Source of the DNA: Bradyrhizobium xenonodulans
GTDB lineage: Bacteria; Pseudomonadota; Alphaproteobacteria; Rhizobiales; Xanthobacteraceae
Reading direction: 5' to 3'
Assembly: GCF_027594865.1 (NCBI RefSeq)
Contig: NZ_CP089391.1
Coordinates: 5,052,501 to 5,116,500 of the forward strand
DNA length: 64,000 bases
The position numbers and the translations under genes are program-made. Under the pieces are notes generated by a model that saw nothing but the letters and a program-made list of their open reading frames with translations, was not told the origin of the DNA and did no database searches. Positions 19,505-28,516 of the stretch are shown piece after piece (positions within the stretch are counted from its first letter, which is position 1; every line of letters starts with the position of its first letter).

Positions 19505-20527
19505 ATGCTGTTTCCAACCACGATCGCCGGCTCCTTGCCGAAGCCGGAATGGCTCGCCGAGCCCAACATGCTCTGGGCGCCGTGGAAATCTGGAGGTGAC
19601 GAGCTTCTCCGCGCCAAGCGCGACGCGACCATGCTCGCCGTGAAGGTCCAGGAGGACGCCGGCATCGACATCGTCACCGAGGGCGAGCAGGCCCGGCAGC
19701 ATTTCGTGCACGGCTTTCTGGAGAAGATCGAGGGCATCGATTTCGCCCACAAGGTCGAGATGGGCATCCGCAAGGACCGCTACAAGGCGATGGTGCCGCA
19801 GGTGGTCGCGCCGCTCCGGCTCAAGGGCCGCGTCCATGCCGACGAGGCGCGCGTTGCGCGCACGCATACCAAGAGAAAGCTGAAATTCACCCTGCCCGGC
19901 CCGATGACGATCATCGACACCATTGCGGATCGCTACTATGGCGACCGCGTGAAAATGGCTTTTGCCTTCGCCGATCTCCTGAACGAGGAAGCCAGGGCGC
20001 TGCAGGCCGACGGCGTCGATCTCGTGCAGTTCGACGAGCCCGCCTTCAACGTCTACATGGACGAGGTCAACGATTGGGGCATCAAGGCGCTGGAGCGGGC
20101 CGCACAGGGCCTCACCTGCGCCACCGCCGTGCACATCTGCTACGGCTACGGCATCAAGGCCAACACCGACTGGAAGGAGACGCTCGGCAGCCAGTGGCGC
20201 CAGTATGAGCAGATCTTCCCGGCGATCGACGCCAGCCCGATCCAGCAGGTCGCGATCGAGTGCCGCAATTCGAAAGTGCCGCTCGACCTGCTCGCGCTGC
20301 TCAAGAACAAGATCGTGCAGGCCGGCGTGATCGACGTTGCCAGTGACGAGGTCGAGACCGCGGAAGACGTCGTCAAGGTGATCGATGCGGTGTCGAAATT
20401 CGTGCCCAAGAGCAACATCATCGCTACCACCAATTGCGGCATGGCGCCGATGCGGCGCGAGATCGCGGAGGCCAAGCTGATGGCGCTCGGCGCCGGCGCC
20501 GCGCTGGCGCGCGAGAAGTTGGGGTGA
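19505..20527 (+). CDS. Short (core) cobalamin-independent methionine synthase-like protein
   Basis: A 340-residue protein matching only the catalytic C-terminal half of MetE; full MetE is about 750 residues. Zinc-ligand candidates are visible: HIC in AVHICYGYG near residue 205 and the Cys of TNCGM near 310. PTTIAGSLPKP at the N-terminus and QFDEPAFN near 180 are family landmarks. Core MetE enzymes can use methyl donors other than the polyglutamated folate, so the methyl donor is open. The start ATG 19505 follows GGGAGG. It is divergent from the isomerase gene and looks monocistronic. Confidence 0.88.
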   Translation: MLFPTTIAGSLPKPEWLAEPNMLWAPWKSGGDELLRAKRDATMLAVKVQEDAGIDIVTEGEQARQHFVHGFLEKIEGIDFAHKVEMGIRKDRYKAMVPQVVAPLRLKGRVHADEARVARTHTKRKLKFTLPGPMTIIDTIADRYYGDRVKMAFAFADLLNEEARALQADGVDLVQFDEPAFNVYMDEVNDWGIKALERAAQGLTCATAVHICYGYGIKANTDWKETLGSQWRQYEQIFPAIDASPIQQVAIECRNSKVPLDLLALLKNKIVQAGVIDVASDEVETAEDVVKVIDAVSKFVPKSNIIATTNCGMAPMRREIAEAKLMALGAGAALAREKLG

Positions 20528-20547
20528 TGGCAAGGGCGACTGCTGTG

Positions 20548-21165
20548 CTAGTCCAACGCAGTCGGATGCAAGACTGGCCGGTAGCCGGCGTTCAATGTGC
20601 GCAGTGTCGAAGGCGGCGTCAGGAGCGCCGCTTCGCCAAGCTGACGCTCGACTGACGCGTAACCCGCCGCCGACCACAAGAGCGCCCTGCCCTGCGTCAC
20701 CAGAAAACTCTCCTCGCCCTGCTGCACCATCGCGCCATCAGGAAGCAGGTCGAGAGCTACCAGCAGCGCATGCAGTCGTTTCTTGCCGTGGTCGAGCCGC
20801 TCGTGGTGCAGCACGGTGTCGATGTCGTGCATGCGGACGTCATGCACACGATTGCCTTTCTCCCATGCGGCGCGGAAGCGGTTGGCGTCGTCCTTGCGGC
20901 AGTAGAAACAGGGGCGATGCCCGGCCGCCAGCGCGGTGGCCTCATCGAGGAAGAACAGCTCGGTCCAGCTTCGCTGCGCCATCACCTCGCGGCGGCGGCC
21001 GCGGAATTCGCAGGTGCAGGTCAGCCAGGCCGGCGACGACCAGCGCTTCTTCAGAAGCGTCTTGGTCGCGGGATCATGGATAATGCCGCGGTTGCCTGTG
21101 AACAGGCCCCGGTGCGGGGTGGCGATGATGTCGCCGGTCGGCGTGACGCGATTTTGCAGGGGCAT
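20548..21165 (-). CDS. Conserved hypothetical protein with CxC and CxxC pairs
   Basis: A 205-residue protein I do not recognise. Cys50-x-Cys52 (TCTC) and Cys86-x-x-Cys89 (RPCFYCRK) could form a four-Cys zinc site. The second pair, with its GHRPC...ANRFRAAW context, recalls the Ada metal-binding module, but this is only a resemblance. Otherwise the protein is soluble and basic, with no signal or membrane helix. ATG 21165 has GGAGG six bases upstream; a GTG at 21177 lies inside that ribosome site. It follows the gpt gene in the same direction, separated by a family A repeat. Confidence 0.7.
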   Translation of the reverse strand: MPLQNRVTPTGDIIATPHRGLFTGNRGIIHDPATKTLLKKRWSSPAWLTCTCEFRGRRREVMAQRSWTELFFLDEATALAAGHRPCFYCRKDDANRFRAAWEKGNRVHDVRMHDIDTVLHHERLDHGKKRLHALLVALDLLPDGAMVQQGEESFLVTQGRALLWSAAGYASVERQLGEAALLTPPSTLRTLNAGYRPVLHPTALD

Positions 21166-21178
21166 GGCTGCCTCCACT

Positions 21179-21265
21179 CGTCATTGCGAGGAGCGAAGCG
21201 ACGAAGCAATCCAGAAACGTACCCGTGGAAGCAGTCTGGATTGCTTCGCTTCGCTCGCAATGACG
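21179..21265. repeat. Family A dispersed palindromic repeat, copy 2
   Basis: The same inverted-repeat design as 12386, with small insertions (GAGGAGCGAAGCGACGAAGC in the left arm). It lies between gpt and the CxC/CxxC gene, only seven bases from the gpt stop. Confidence 0.9.
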
Positions 21266-21272
21266 GTGATCG

Positions 21273-21800
21273 TCACGCCGCCCCGTCGCGCAGCGGCGGG
21301 TGATAGGACAACGCGGTGTCCCAGGGGAAGAAGATCCAGGTGTCCTGCGAGACTTCCGTGATGAAGGTGTCGACCAGCGGGCGTCCCTTCGGCTTGGCGT
21401 AGACGGTGGCGAAATGCGCATCGGGCAGCATCTCGCGCACCAGTCTGCCGGTCTTGCCGGTGTCGACGAGATCGTCGACGATCAGGAGCCCCTTGCCGGT
21501 GCCGCCGCCGAGATTCATTGCCTGTTCGGAAATGCCCTTCAGGACCTGGAGTTCGCCCTGCTTGTCGTGGTCATAGCTGGCGATGCAGACCGTGTCGATC
21601 ACGCGCACCCCTAACTCGCGCGCCACGATCGCGGCCGGCACAAGCCCGCCGCGGGTGATCGCGATCACGGCATGGAACGGGCCAACCTCGTTGAGCCGCC
21701 AGGTCAGCGCCCGGCAGTCCCGGTGGAACTGGTCCCACGAGACCGGAAAGGCCTTGCCGGCCTTCTCCTGCGCATTCAGTTCCGGTGCTTCACCAGCCAT
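21273..21800 (-). CDS. gpt: Xanthine phosphoribosyltransferase
   Basis: A 175-residue purine-salvage enzyme that makes XMP (and GMP) from the base and PRPP. The PRPP motif [14 protein letters not shown] is near residues 105-118. The N-terminal [13 protein letters not shown] and the ITRGGLVPA loop match bacterial gpt. The C-terminal WIFFPWD binds the base in relatives. The ATG follows AGGAGA. It lies 27 bases downstream of the CinA-N gene in the same direction. Confidence 0.93.
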   Translation of the reverse strand: MAGEAPELNAQEKAGKAFPVSWDQFHRDCRALTWRLNEVGPFHAVIAITRGGLVPAAIVARELGVRVIDTVCIASYDHDKQGELQVLKGISEQAMNLGGGTGKGLLIVDDLVDTGKTGRLVREMLPDAHFATVYAKPKGRPLVDTFITEVSQDTWIFFPWDTALSYHPPLRDGAA

Positions 21801-21827
21801 TGTCGTCTCCTGCTTAGTCTGCCGGTG

Positions 21828-22565
21828 CTAGCGGGTGATGTTCAATCCCGCCAGCATGTCCTTCACCGCCGCCATCGCCATTGCCAGCTTGTCCGCATCG
21901 CGCGAGCGCACCACCAGATTGGTGTTGGGCTTCTGCTCCTCGTCCATGAAGGGATAGCTGCCGATGATGGTGTCGGGATGGGCCGCGGCGATCGCCCGCA
22001 GCGGGCTGCCGATGTCGCCTTCGCGCGCATTGGCGCGGACCGATTCGGACAGCATGCGGACGCCCGATTTCAGCTTGGGCGAGACGATGTCCATCATCGC
22101 CTGCATGATCGAGGGCACGCCGGCCATCACGATGACGTTGCCGATCTTGAAGCCGGGCGCGAGGATGGTCGCGCTCTGGATCAGCTCGGCGCCGTCGGGG
22201 ATGCGGGCCATGCGCAGGCGGGCCTCGTTGAGGTCCTGCTCGCTCCAGCGCTCGCGGAAACGGGCGACCACCTCCGGATGGTGATCGATGCCGACACCGA
22301 ACGCCTTGGCGACACTGTCGGCGGTGATGTCGTCATGGGTCGGCCCGATGCCGCCGGTGGTGAAGACATAGGTGTAGCGATGCCGCAGTGCATCCAATGC
22401 GGCAATGATGTCGGGCTCGTCGTCGGAGACGACCCGGACTTCCTTCAGGTCGATGCCGATATTGGTCAGGTATTCGGCGATGAAGCCAATATTCTTGTCC
22501 TTGGTCCGGCCGGACAGGATTTCATCCCCGATGACCAGAATGCCCGCCGTGACGATCTCGCTCAT
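21828..22565 (-). CDS. CinA N-terminal (competence/damage-inducible, MoCF-binding) domain protein
   Basis: A 245-residue stand-alone version of the CinA N-terminal domain. AGILVIGDEILSGRTKD is at the N-terminus and TGGIGPTHDDIT near residue 70, the conserved MoaB-like binding loops. The C-terminal NMN-deamidase domain of full CinA is absent. In full-length CinA this domain has ADP-ribose pyrophosphatase-type activity; the short form is of unclear role. It probably heads an operon with gpt and is divergent from the ATP-grasp gene at 22788. Confidence 0.88.
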   Translation of the reverse strand: MSEIVTAGILVIGDEILSGRTKDKNIGFIAEYLTNIGIDLKEVRVVSDDEPDIIAALDALRHRYTYVFTTGGIGPTHDDITADSVAKAFGVGIDHHPEVVARFRERWSEQDLNEARLRMARIPDGAELIQSATILAPGFKIGNVIVMAGVPSIMQAMMDIVSPKLKSGVRMLSESVRANAREGDIGSPLRAIAAAHPDTIIGSYPFMDEEQKPNTNLVVRSRDADKLAMAMAAVKDMLAGLNITR

Positions 22566-22787
22566 GCCTTAAGTCCCTCACCTGTGGCGCCGACTTTGCC
22601 GAGGTAACGCGTTGAAGTCACGCGGTTTTGCTGCCGAAATAAGCAGACCCCAGCCATTTTTTCAGGCAAGCCGCCGGCCGTCCCCGCTAAATGCTGCCAG
22701 TCCATGCTTATCGCGCTGGCCCGGCCCTTGCTACCACATGAAAGTCATGCACTCTTGCCGCATGGCCACGGAGAACAGTCGGCATCT

Positions 22788-24206
22788 ATGGCAGTCGCGT
22801 TTGACGAAATGAACATTCCCGGTGGGGACCTGCGCCCCGCCTATCAGGAGCTGGCACGCTGGCTCAAGGAGACGCCTCCCGAGGCGCTCGAATATCGCCG
22901 TCAGGAGGCCGAGCTCCTGTTCCGCCGCATTGGCATCACTTTCGCCGTCTATGGCGATTCGGAATCCACCGAGCGCCTGATCCCGTTCGACGTGATCCCG
23001 CGGATCATGTCCGGCAAGGAATGGGCGCTGCTGGAGAAGGGACTGAAGCAGCGCGTGCGCGCGCTCAACATGTTCCTGCGCGACATCTATCACGGCCGCG
23101 ACATCCTGCGCGCCGAGATCGTGCCCGACGATCTGATCTTCCAGAACCCGGTGTTCCGGCCCGAGATGAACGGCCAGCAGGTGCCGCACGACGTCTACGT
23201 GCACATCGCCGGCATCGACATCATCCGGGTCGACGCCGAGGACTTCATCGTTCTCGAGGACAATGCGCGCACGCCCTCCGGCGTGTCCTACATGCTGGAA
23301 AACCGCGAGATCATGATGCGGCTGTTTCCGGATCTGTTCGCCCGCCACAGGGTGGCGCCGGTCGAACGCTATCCGGACGAGCTGCTCTCGGCGCTTCGTT
23401 CGGTCGCGCCGCATAGCGCCTCTGGCGAGCCGACGGTCGCCCTGCTCACGCCCGGCGTCTACAACTCCGCGTACTACGAGCACTCGTTCCTCGCCGACAA
23501 GCTCGGCATCGAGCTGGTCGAAGGCCGCGACCTCGTCGTCAAGAACAACGAAGTGTTCATGCGCACGACCGAGGGGGTGAAGCGGGTCGACGTGATCTAC
23601 CGCCGCGTCGACGACGATTTCCTCGATCCCCTCACCTTCCGTCCCGATTCCGCGCTCGGTGTGCCCGGGCTGATGTCGGCCTATGCGGCCGGCAACATCA
23701 CGCTCGCCAACGCCGTCGGCACCGGCATCGCCGACGACAAGGCGATCTACTCCTACATGCCGGAGATCGTGAAATTCTACCTCGGCGAGGAGCCGATCCT
23801 GAAGAACGTGCAGACCTGGCGCTGCCGCGAGCCGAAGGATCTCGCTTACGTGCTGGACAATCTCGGCGATCTCGTCGTCAAGGAAGTGCACGGCTCCGGC
23901 GGCTACGGCATGCTGATCGGCCCCGCCGCGACCAAGGCGACCATCGAAGCCTTCCGCGAAAAGCTCAAGCGCGAGCCGGAAGGCTTTATCGCCCAGCCGA
24001 CGCTGGCGCTCTCGACCTGCCCGACCTGCACCGCCTCCGGCCTCGCGCCGCGCCACGTCGATCTCCGCCCCTTCGTGCTGACCGGCAGCAAGAGCACCAC
24101 CATCGTGCCCGGCGGGCTGACGCGTGTTGCGCTGAAGGAAGGTTCGCTCGTGGTCAATTCGAGCCAGGGCGGCGGCACCAAAGACACCTGGATTTTGGAC
24201 GAGTAG
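22788..24206 (+). CDS. Circularly permuted ATP-grasp protein (DUF404/DUF407, COG2308)
   Basis: A 472-residue member of the circularly permuted ATP-grasp family related to glutathionylspermidine synthase. Family landmarks are GITFAVYG near residue 50, FIVLEDNARTPSGVSYMLENR near 155-170 and LVVKEVHGSGGYGM near 362-375, which supplies ATP contacts. The family is predicted to join a carboxylate to an amine, but the substrate is unknown. It is gene one of the conserved Anbu cluster: four bases separate it from the alpha-E gene. The frame extends to 22704, but ATG 22788 fits the family. Its promoter must lie in the 222 bases shared with the CinA-N gene. Confidence 0.92.
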   Translation: MAVAFDEMNIPGGDLRPAYQELARWLKETPPEALEYRRQEAELLFRRIGITFAVYGDSESTERLIPFDVIPRIMSGKEWALLEKGLKQRVRALNMFLRDIYHGRDILRAEIVPDDLIFQNPVFRPEMNGQQVPHDVYVHIAGIDIIRVDAEDFIVLEDNARTPSGVSYMLENREIMMRLFPDLFARHRVAPVERYPDELLSALRSVAPHSASGEPTVALLTPGVYNSAYYEHSFLADKLGIELVEGRDLVVKNNEVFMRTTEGVKRVDVIYRRVDDDFLDPLTFRPDSALGVPGLMSAYAAGNITLANAVGTGIADDKAIYSYMPEIVKFYLGEEPILKNVQTWRCREPKDLAYVLDNLGDLVVKEVHGSGGYGMLIGPAATKATIEAFREKLKREPEGFIAQPTLALSTCPTCTASGLAPRHVDLRPFVLTGSKSTTIVPGGLTRVALKEGSLVVNSSQGGGTKDTWILDE

Positions 24207-24210
24207 AGAG

Positions 24211-25155
24211 ATGCTGTCGCGTACCGCCGAAAACCTCTACTGGCTCGCCCGCTACGTCGAACGGGCCGAATACCTCGCGCGCACCATCGATGCGACGCTT
24301 CGCGTCACCGCGCTTCCCGCCGCCTATGTCGGCAAGACCAACGAATGGGACTCGGCGCTGCTCACCGCCGGCGTCGCCGCAAGCTTCTACCGGACCTATG
24401 AGGAAGCCAACGAGCATAACGTCGTCGACTACCTCTCGTTCTCGGCGGACAACCCGTCCTCGATCCGGAACTGCATCGAGGCGGCGCGGCTGAACTCGCG
24501 CTCGGTGCGCACGGCGCTGACCAGCGAGATGTGGGACACCATCAACTCGGCCTGGATCGAGCTCCAGGCCGTCTGGAGCAAGGGCACCTCGACCCGCGAG
24601 GACCTCGCAAAATTCCTGCGCTTCGTGCAGGAGACCTCGCTGCGCTTCGACGGCTCGGCCTACCGGACCATGCTGCGCAACGACGCCTACTGGTTCTCCC
24701 GGCTCGGCCTGCACCTGGAGCGCGCCGACAACACGGCACGCATCCTCGATGTGAAGTATCATGTGCTGCTGCCCGAGGAAGAGCATGTCGGCGGCCCGCT
24801 CGACTTCTATCAGTGGAGCTCGATCCTGCGTTCGGTGTCGGCGCTGACGGCCTATCACTGGGTCTATCGCGAGACGCTCAAACCGTGGCTGGTCGCGGAC
24901 CTGCTGATCCTCAACGGCACGCTGCCGCGCTCGCTTGCGAGCTGCTACGAAAATCTCACGCGCAACCTCGACCAGATCGGCGTCGCCTATGGCCGCCAGG
25001 GCCCGGCCCAGCGCCACGCCCGCGGCATCCGCAACCGGCTCGAACACAGCAATATGAACGACATCTTCCAGCACGGCGTGCATGAATTCATTCAGGAATT
25101 CATCGCGGACAATTCCAGGCTGGGCGAAATCATCACGAAGCAGTATTTGATCTGA
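24211..25155 (+). CDS. Alpha-E domain protein (DUF403)
   Basis: A 314-residue all-helical protein beginning MLSRTAENLYWLARYVERAEYL, a hallmark of the alpha-E family. It almost always lies beside the permuted ATP-grasp gene, and sometimes is fused to it, and is thought to be its partner or scaffold. No catalytic motif is known. The start is four bases after the ATP-grasp stop with GTAGAGAG in front. It lies in the Anbu cluster. Confidence 0.92.
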   Translation: MLSRTAENLYWLARYVERAEYLARTIDATLRVTALPAAYVGKTNEWDSALLTAGVAASFYRTYEEANEHNVVDYLSFSADNPSSIRNCIEAARLNSRSVRTALTSEMWDTINSAWIELQAVWSKGTSTREDLAKFLRFVQETSLRFDGSAYRTMLRNDAYWFSRLGLHLERADNTARILDVKYHVLLPEEEHVGGPLDFYQWSSILRSVSALTAYHWVYRETLKPWLVADLLILNGTLPRSLASCYENLTRNLDQIGVAYGRQGPAQRHARGIRNRLEHSNMNDIFQHGVHEFIQEFIADNSRLGEIITKQYLI

Positions 25156-25214
25156 TACACGCAGTTGTTCCGGGGCGCGCGCCGCGCGAACCCGGAATGA
25201 CGGAATCAAACACC

Positions 25215-26057
25215 ATGCGCCTGCGAATCCTGCACACCACGACCTATCGCTACGAGCCGCCGGCCACCAGCGTGATCCAGATTCTGCGCATGACGCCGTG
25301 CAGCCATGACGGGCAATATGTGGCGGAGTGGCAGATCGACGTCTCGACCGACACCAAGCTCGACACCCACGAGGACGCGTTCGGCAACGTCACCCATGTG
25401 CTGTCCTGCGGGCCCGTCAGCGACATCAAGATCACCGCCGAGGGCCTGATCGAGACTCACGACACCGGCGGCGTGCTGCGCGGCGCCGACGAGCGTTTTC
25501 CAGCCGGCATGTTCCTGCGCGCCACCGACCTCACCACCGTCAATCCGGCGATGATTGCGGTCGCGCGGCAATTGCGCAGCGAGGCCGAGAGCGACACGCT
25601 CGGCTTCCTGCACACGCTGATGTCGCAAATCAGCGATCACATGACCTTCGACGAGGACCCGACCAACAGCGGCACCTCGGCGGCGGAAGCGTTCACGCTC
25701 AAGCGCGGCGTCTGCCAGGACTACGCGCATATCTTCATCGCCTGCGCCCGCAGCGGCGGCGTGCCGGCGCGCTTCGTCTCCGGTCATTTCCTGCGCTCCG
25801 ACGGCACCGTGCATCAGGACGCCGGCCACGCCTGGGCGGAGGCTTACGTCGACGGCCTCGGCTGGGTCGGCTTCGATCCCGCCAACTGCATCTGCACCAC
25901 CGACGCCCATGTCCGCATCGCGATCGGGCTCGACTATCTCGGCGCAGCCCCCGTGCGCGGCACCCGCTATGGCGGCGGCTCGGAGACGCTGACGGTGGCC
26001 GTGAAGGTCGAGCAGGCCGGCCGGCCCGGACAGTGGCAGAGCCAGACGCAGTCATAA
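25215..26057 (+). CDS. Transglutaminase-like cysteine peptidase, Anbu-cluster type
   Basis: A 280-residue protein of the bacterial transglutaminase-like group. The Cys-His-Asp triad is visible: Cys in RGVCQDYAH near residue 167, His in AGHAWAEAYV near 205 and Asp in FDPAN near 222. The N-terminal domain (LRILHTTTYRYEPPA) is the usual beta-domain of the family. ATG 25215 gives the family N-terminus; an ATG at 25197 would add six residues. Its enzyme class cleaves or rearranges amide bonds, so it may act on the product of the ATP-grasp ligase in the same cluster. Confidence 0.92.
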   Translation: MRLRILHTTTYRYEPPATSVIQILRMTPCSHDGQYVAEWQIDVSTDTKLDTHEDAFGNVTHVLSCGPVSDIKITAEGLIETHDTGGVLRGADERFPAGMFLRATDLTTVNPAMIAVARQLRSEAESDTLGFLHTLMSQISDHMTFDEDPTNSGTSAAEAFTLKRGVCQDYAHIFIACARSGGVPARFVSGHFLRSDGTVHQDAGHAWAEAYVDGLGWVGFDPANCICTTDAHVRIAIGLDYLGAAPVRGTRYGGGSETLTVAVKVEQAGRPGQWQSQTQS

Positions 26058-26070
26058 GGACCGCGGCGAA

Positions 26071-26108
26071 AAAATCGTCAGGTGCCAAGAAAATCTTCAG
26101 GTGCCAGG
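26071..26108. repeat. Two tandem copies of a 19-bp unit
   Basis: AAAATCGTCAGGTGCCAAG is followed directly by a second copy with two mismatches, just after the transglutaminase stop. No function is evident. Confidence 0.75.
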
Positions 26109-26128
26109 TAGAGCCACAGGCAAGATGC

Positions 26129-26217
26129 CGTAGGGTGGGCAAAGCGAAGCGTGCCCACCGTCACGAGCACGCCGAGAATGATGGGCGCGGGGCAAGGGCG
26201 CCTTTGCCCACCCTGCG
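26129..26217. repeat. Family B dispersed palindromic repeat, copy 2
   Basis: Outer arms CGTAGGGTGGGCAAAG and CTTTGCCCACCCTGCG, with a slightly diverged right end. It sits inside the Anbu cluster between transglutaminase and the AhpD-like gene, suggesting insertion or expansion here. Confidence 0.85.
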
Positions 26218-26252
26218 CAGCTCTGCTGATCCCGACCGACCGGAGACGAGCC

Positions 26253-26660
26253 ATGGCAACTGTAAAACTGCTTTCGGACGATGAACTCTCCAGCGAGGCA
26301 CGCGCCGTTTTCGACGACATCCGCAAGGTGCGGAAGTCCGATTTCGTCAACAATTTCTGGCGCACGCTGGCGCACGATCCGAAGACGTTGCGGCGGACCT
26401 GGGAGAGCATCAAGGAGGTGATGGCTCCCGGCGCGCTCGATCCCAAGGTCAAGGAAATGCTCTATGTCGCGGTGTCGATCGCGCATGGTTGCAGCTACTG
26501 CATCCATTCCCACACCGCAGCCGCACGGGCCAAGGGCATGACCGGGGCCGAATATGCCGAGCTGCTCGCCATCGTCGGCATGGCCGCGGAGACGAACCGG
26601 CTGGTCACCGCGCTCGGCGTTCCCGTCGACGAGGCGTTTCTCGTCGATGCGGCTGACTGA
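26253..26660 (+). CDS. AhpD/carboxymuconolactone decarboxylase-family protein
   Basis: A 135-residue helical protein. The active-site-like GCSYCIHSHT near residue 77 has the CxxC and following His of AhpD-type peroxidases, typical of the CMD fold. It could act in peroxide reduction or as a redox-active CMD protein; the exact reaction is unknown. ATG 26253 follows CGGAGACG. It is inserted in the Anbu cluster, with no sequence evidence of a functional link. Confidence 0.85.
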   Translation: MATVKLLSDDELSSEARAVFDDIRKVRKSDFVNNFWRTLAHDPKTLRRTWESIKEVMAPGALDPKVKEMLYVAVSIAHGCSYCIHSHTAAARAKGMTGAEYAELLAIVGMAAETNRLVTALGVPVDEAFLVDAAD

Positions 26661-26763
26661 GGTCGGCGCGTCCCGGAATGACGACCTCCCCCCGGGAATC
26701 GGGGGTTTCATGGCCCCCCGAAATTGGCTAGTAATTCCGCGCAAACGCGTTCGGGGACTGGAA

Positions 26764-27522
26764 ATGACCTATTGTTGCGGAATCCTGGTTCGGGACGGGC
26801 TCGTCATGATCGCCGACACCCGCACCAATGCCGGCCTCGACAATGTCTCGACCTTCCGCAAGCTGCATATCTTCTCGAAACCCGGCGACCGCATCATGGC
26901 GATCGCCAGCGCCGGCAACCTCGCCATCAGCCAGTCGGTGCTGTCGACGCTGACCGAAGGCCTGGAGGACCCCAACACGGGCGAGATCGAGACGCTGATG
27001 AACGCGCCGACCATGTTCCAGGCCGCCCAGCGCATCGGCCGGGCGATCCGGGCGGTGCACGCGACCGAGGGGCCGGCGCTGAGGTCCGAGGACGTGTCCT
27101 TCGACGTCTCCTTCCTGTTCGGCGGCCAAATCAAGGGCGCGCGGATGCGCCTGTTCATGGTCTACACGGCAGGCAATTTCATCGAGTGCACCACCGATAC
27201 GCCCTACTTGCAGATCGGCGAGCACAAATACGGCAAGCCGGTGCTCGATCGCGCCATGCATTACGACGTCGAGCTCTACGAGGCGCTGAAGACCGGCCTG
27301 ATCTCGATGGACTCGACCATGCGCTCCAACCTCGGCGTCGGACTGCCGATCGACGTGCTGGTGGTGCGCGCCGATGCCTGCGAGGCCGATCTCAACCACC
27401 GCATCGAGGCGGGCGAGCCTTATTTCCACGACCTTCGCTCGCGCTGGTCGGCGGCCCTGCGCGCCGCGCATCAGAACATTCCGCGGCCGCCCTACAAAAA
27501 CGAAAAAGAACCCAAAACCTGA
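26764..27522 (+). CDS. Anbu, proteasome-type protease (ancestral beta subunit)
   Basis: A 252-residue Ntn-fold protein of the Anbu family, ancestor-like relative of the 20S proteasome beta subunit and HslV. The start ATG 26764 puts Thr at position 2 (MTYCCGI), the likely nucleophile once Met is removed; Asp17 and Lys33-type residues follow at RDGLVMIADTRT and FRKLH. Longer upstream frames would hide this Thr and are rejected. Known Anbu proteins form helical or ring assemblies and occur in the same cluster with permuted ATP-grasp, alpha-E and transglutaminase genes, as here. Its substrate is unknown. Confidence 0.93.
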   Translation: MTYCCGILVRDGLVMIADTRTNAGLDNVSTFRKLHIFSKPGDRIMAIASAGNLAISQSVLSTLTEGLEDPNTGEIETLMNAPTMFQAAQRIGRAIRAVHATEGPALRSEDVSFDVSFLFGGQIKGARMRLFMVYTAGNFIECTTDTPYLQIGEHKYGKPVLDRAMHYDVELYEALKTGLISMDSTMRSNLGVGLPIDVLVVRADACEADLNHRIEAGEPYFHDLRSRWSAALRAAHQNIPRPPYKNEKEPKT

Positions 27523-27548
27523 CAACTTGAGAGAAAAGGCAGGAAACG

Positions 27549-28307
27549 ATGAGTGAAGCAAAAAAGATCGCAGTGGTGACGGGCGCCGGCACCGGTGTCG
27601 GCCGCGCCGCGTCGCTGGCGCTGATGAACACCGGCTTCACCGTGGTGCTGGTCGGGCGCCGGCTCGACATGCTCGAGGAGACCGCGAAGCTCGGCCCCGC
27701 CGGCAAAAGCCTGTGCGTCACCGCCGACATGACCAAGCCGGACTCGATCGCCGCGCTGTTCGACAAGGTGAAGGCGACCTATGGCCGCCTCGACGTGCTC
27801 TTCAACAATGCCGGCATGGGCGCGCCGGCGGTGAACTTCGAGGATCTCAGCCTCGAGCAGTGGCAGGCGGTGGTGAACACCAACCTCACCGGCCCGTTCC
27901 TGTGCACCCAGCACGCCTTCCGCATCATGAAGGATCAGAGCCCGCGCGGTGGCCGCATCATCAACAACGGCTCGATCTCGGCGCATGCGCCGCGGCCGTT
28001 CTCGGCAGCCTATACCTCGACCAAGCACGCCATCACGGGCCTCACCAAGGCCTCGAACCTCGACGGCCGCATGTACGACATCGCGGTCGGCCAGGTCGAC
28101 ATCGGCAATGCCGCGACGCCGATGACGGACCGCATGGTCAACGGCCCCGGCGTGCTCCAGCCCGACGGCACCACCAAGCACGAGCCGCGCATGGATGCCA
28201 AAGCGGTCGGCGACGCCGTCGCCTATATGGCCGGCCTGCCGCTCGATGCCAACGTGCTGACCATGACCGTGATGGCGACCAAGATGCCGTTCGTGGGGCG
28301 GGGCTAA
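27549..28307 (+). CDS. Short-chain dehydrogenase/reductase (SDR)
   Basis: A 252-residue classical SDR. It has the TGAGTGVG cofactor loop (12-19), NNAG near 91-94, the catalytic Ser in NGSISAHA near 143-150 and YTSTK near 156-160. It lies 26 bases after anbu with a clear ribosome site (GAGAGAAAAGGCAGG) and is probably in the same transcript. A substrate cannot be named. A strong hairpin follows at 28334. Confidence 0.9.
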   Translation: MSEAKKIAVVTGAGTGVGRAASLALMNTGFTVVLVGRRLDMLEETAKLGPAGKSLCVTADMTKPDSIAALFDKVKATYGRLDVLFNNAGMGAPAVNFEDLSLEQWQAVVNTNLTGPFLCTQHAFRIMKDQSPRGGRIINNGSISAHAPRPFSAAYTSTKHAITGLTKASNLDGRMYDIAVGQVDIGNAATPMTDRMVNGPGVLQPDGTTKHEPRMDAKAVGDAVAYMAGLPLDANVLTMTVMATKMPFVGRG

Positions 28308-28333
28308 ACTAAAAAACTGAAATACAACCCCAT

Positions 28334-28366
28334 GCACAGTAGGCGTCAAGAGGACGCTTACTGTGC
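28334..28366. terminator. Long stem-loop, putative bidirectional terminator
   Basis: A 14-bp stem (GCACAGTAGGCGTC paired with GACGCTTACTGTGC, one G-T wobble) and a five-base loop lie 27 bases after the SDR stop. There is no T-run on the plus strand. It lies between convergent genes together with a family A repeat. Confidence 0.6.
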
Positions 28367-28414
28367 TCAGCTGCGCGCGTGACGCGAGTTAAGCCCCCGC
28401 GCTGCTTCAACAAT

Positions 28415-28500
28415 CGTCATTGCGAGCGCAGCGAAGCAATCCAGAGTCTTTCCTCGGTGGGATTCTGGATTGCTTCGTCGCTTCGCTCCTCGCAATGACG
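28415..28500. repeat. Family A dispersed palindromic repeat, copy 3
   Basis: CGTCATTGCGAGCGCAGCG at the left and its complement at the right (CTCGCAATGACG), with the CCAGA...TCTGG inner arms. It lies just past the MFS gene stop at 28517. Confidence 0.9.
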
Positions 28501-28516
28501 GGGAAAGAGCGGAGGC

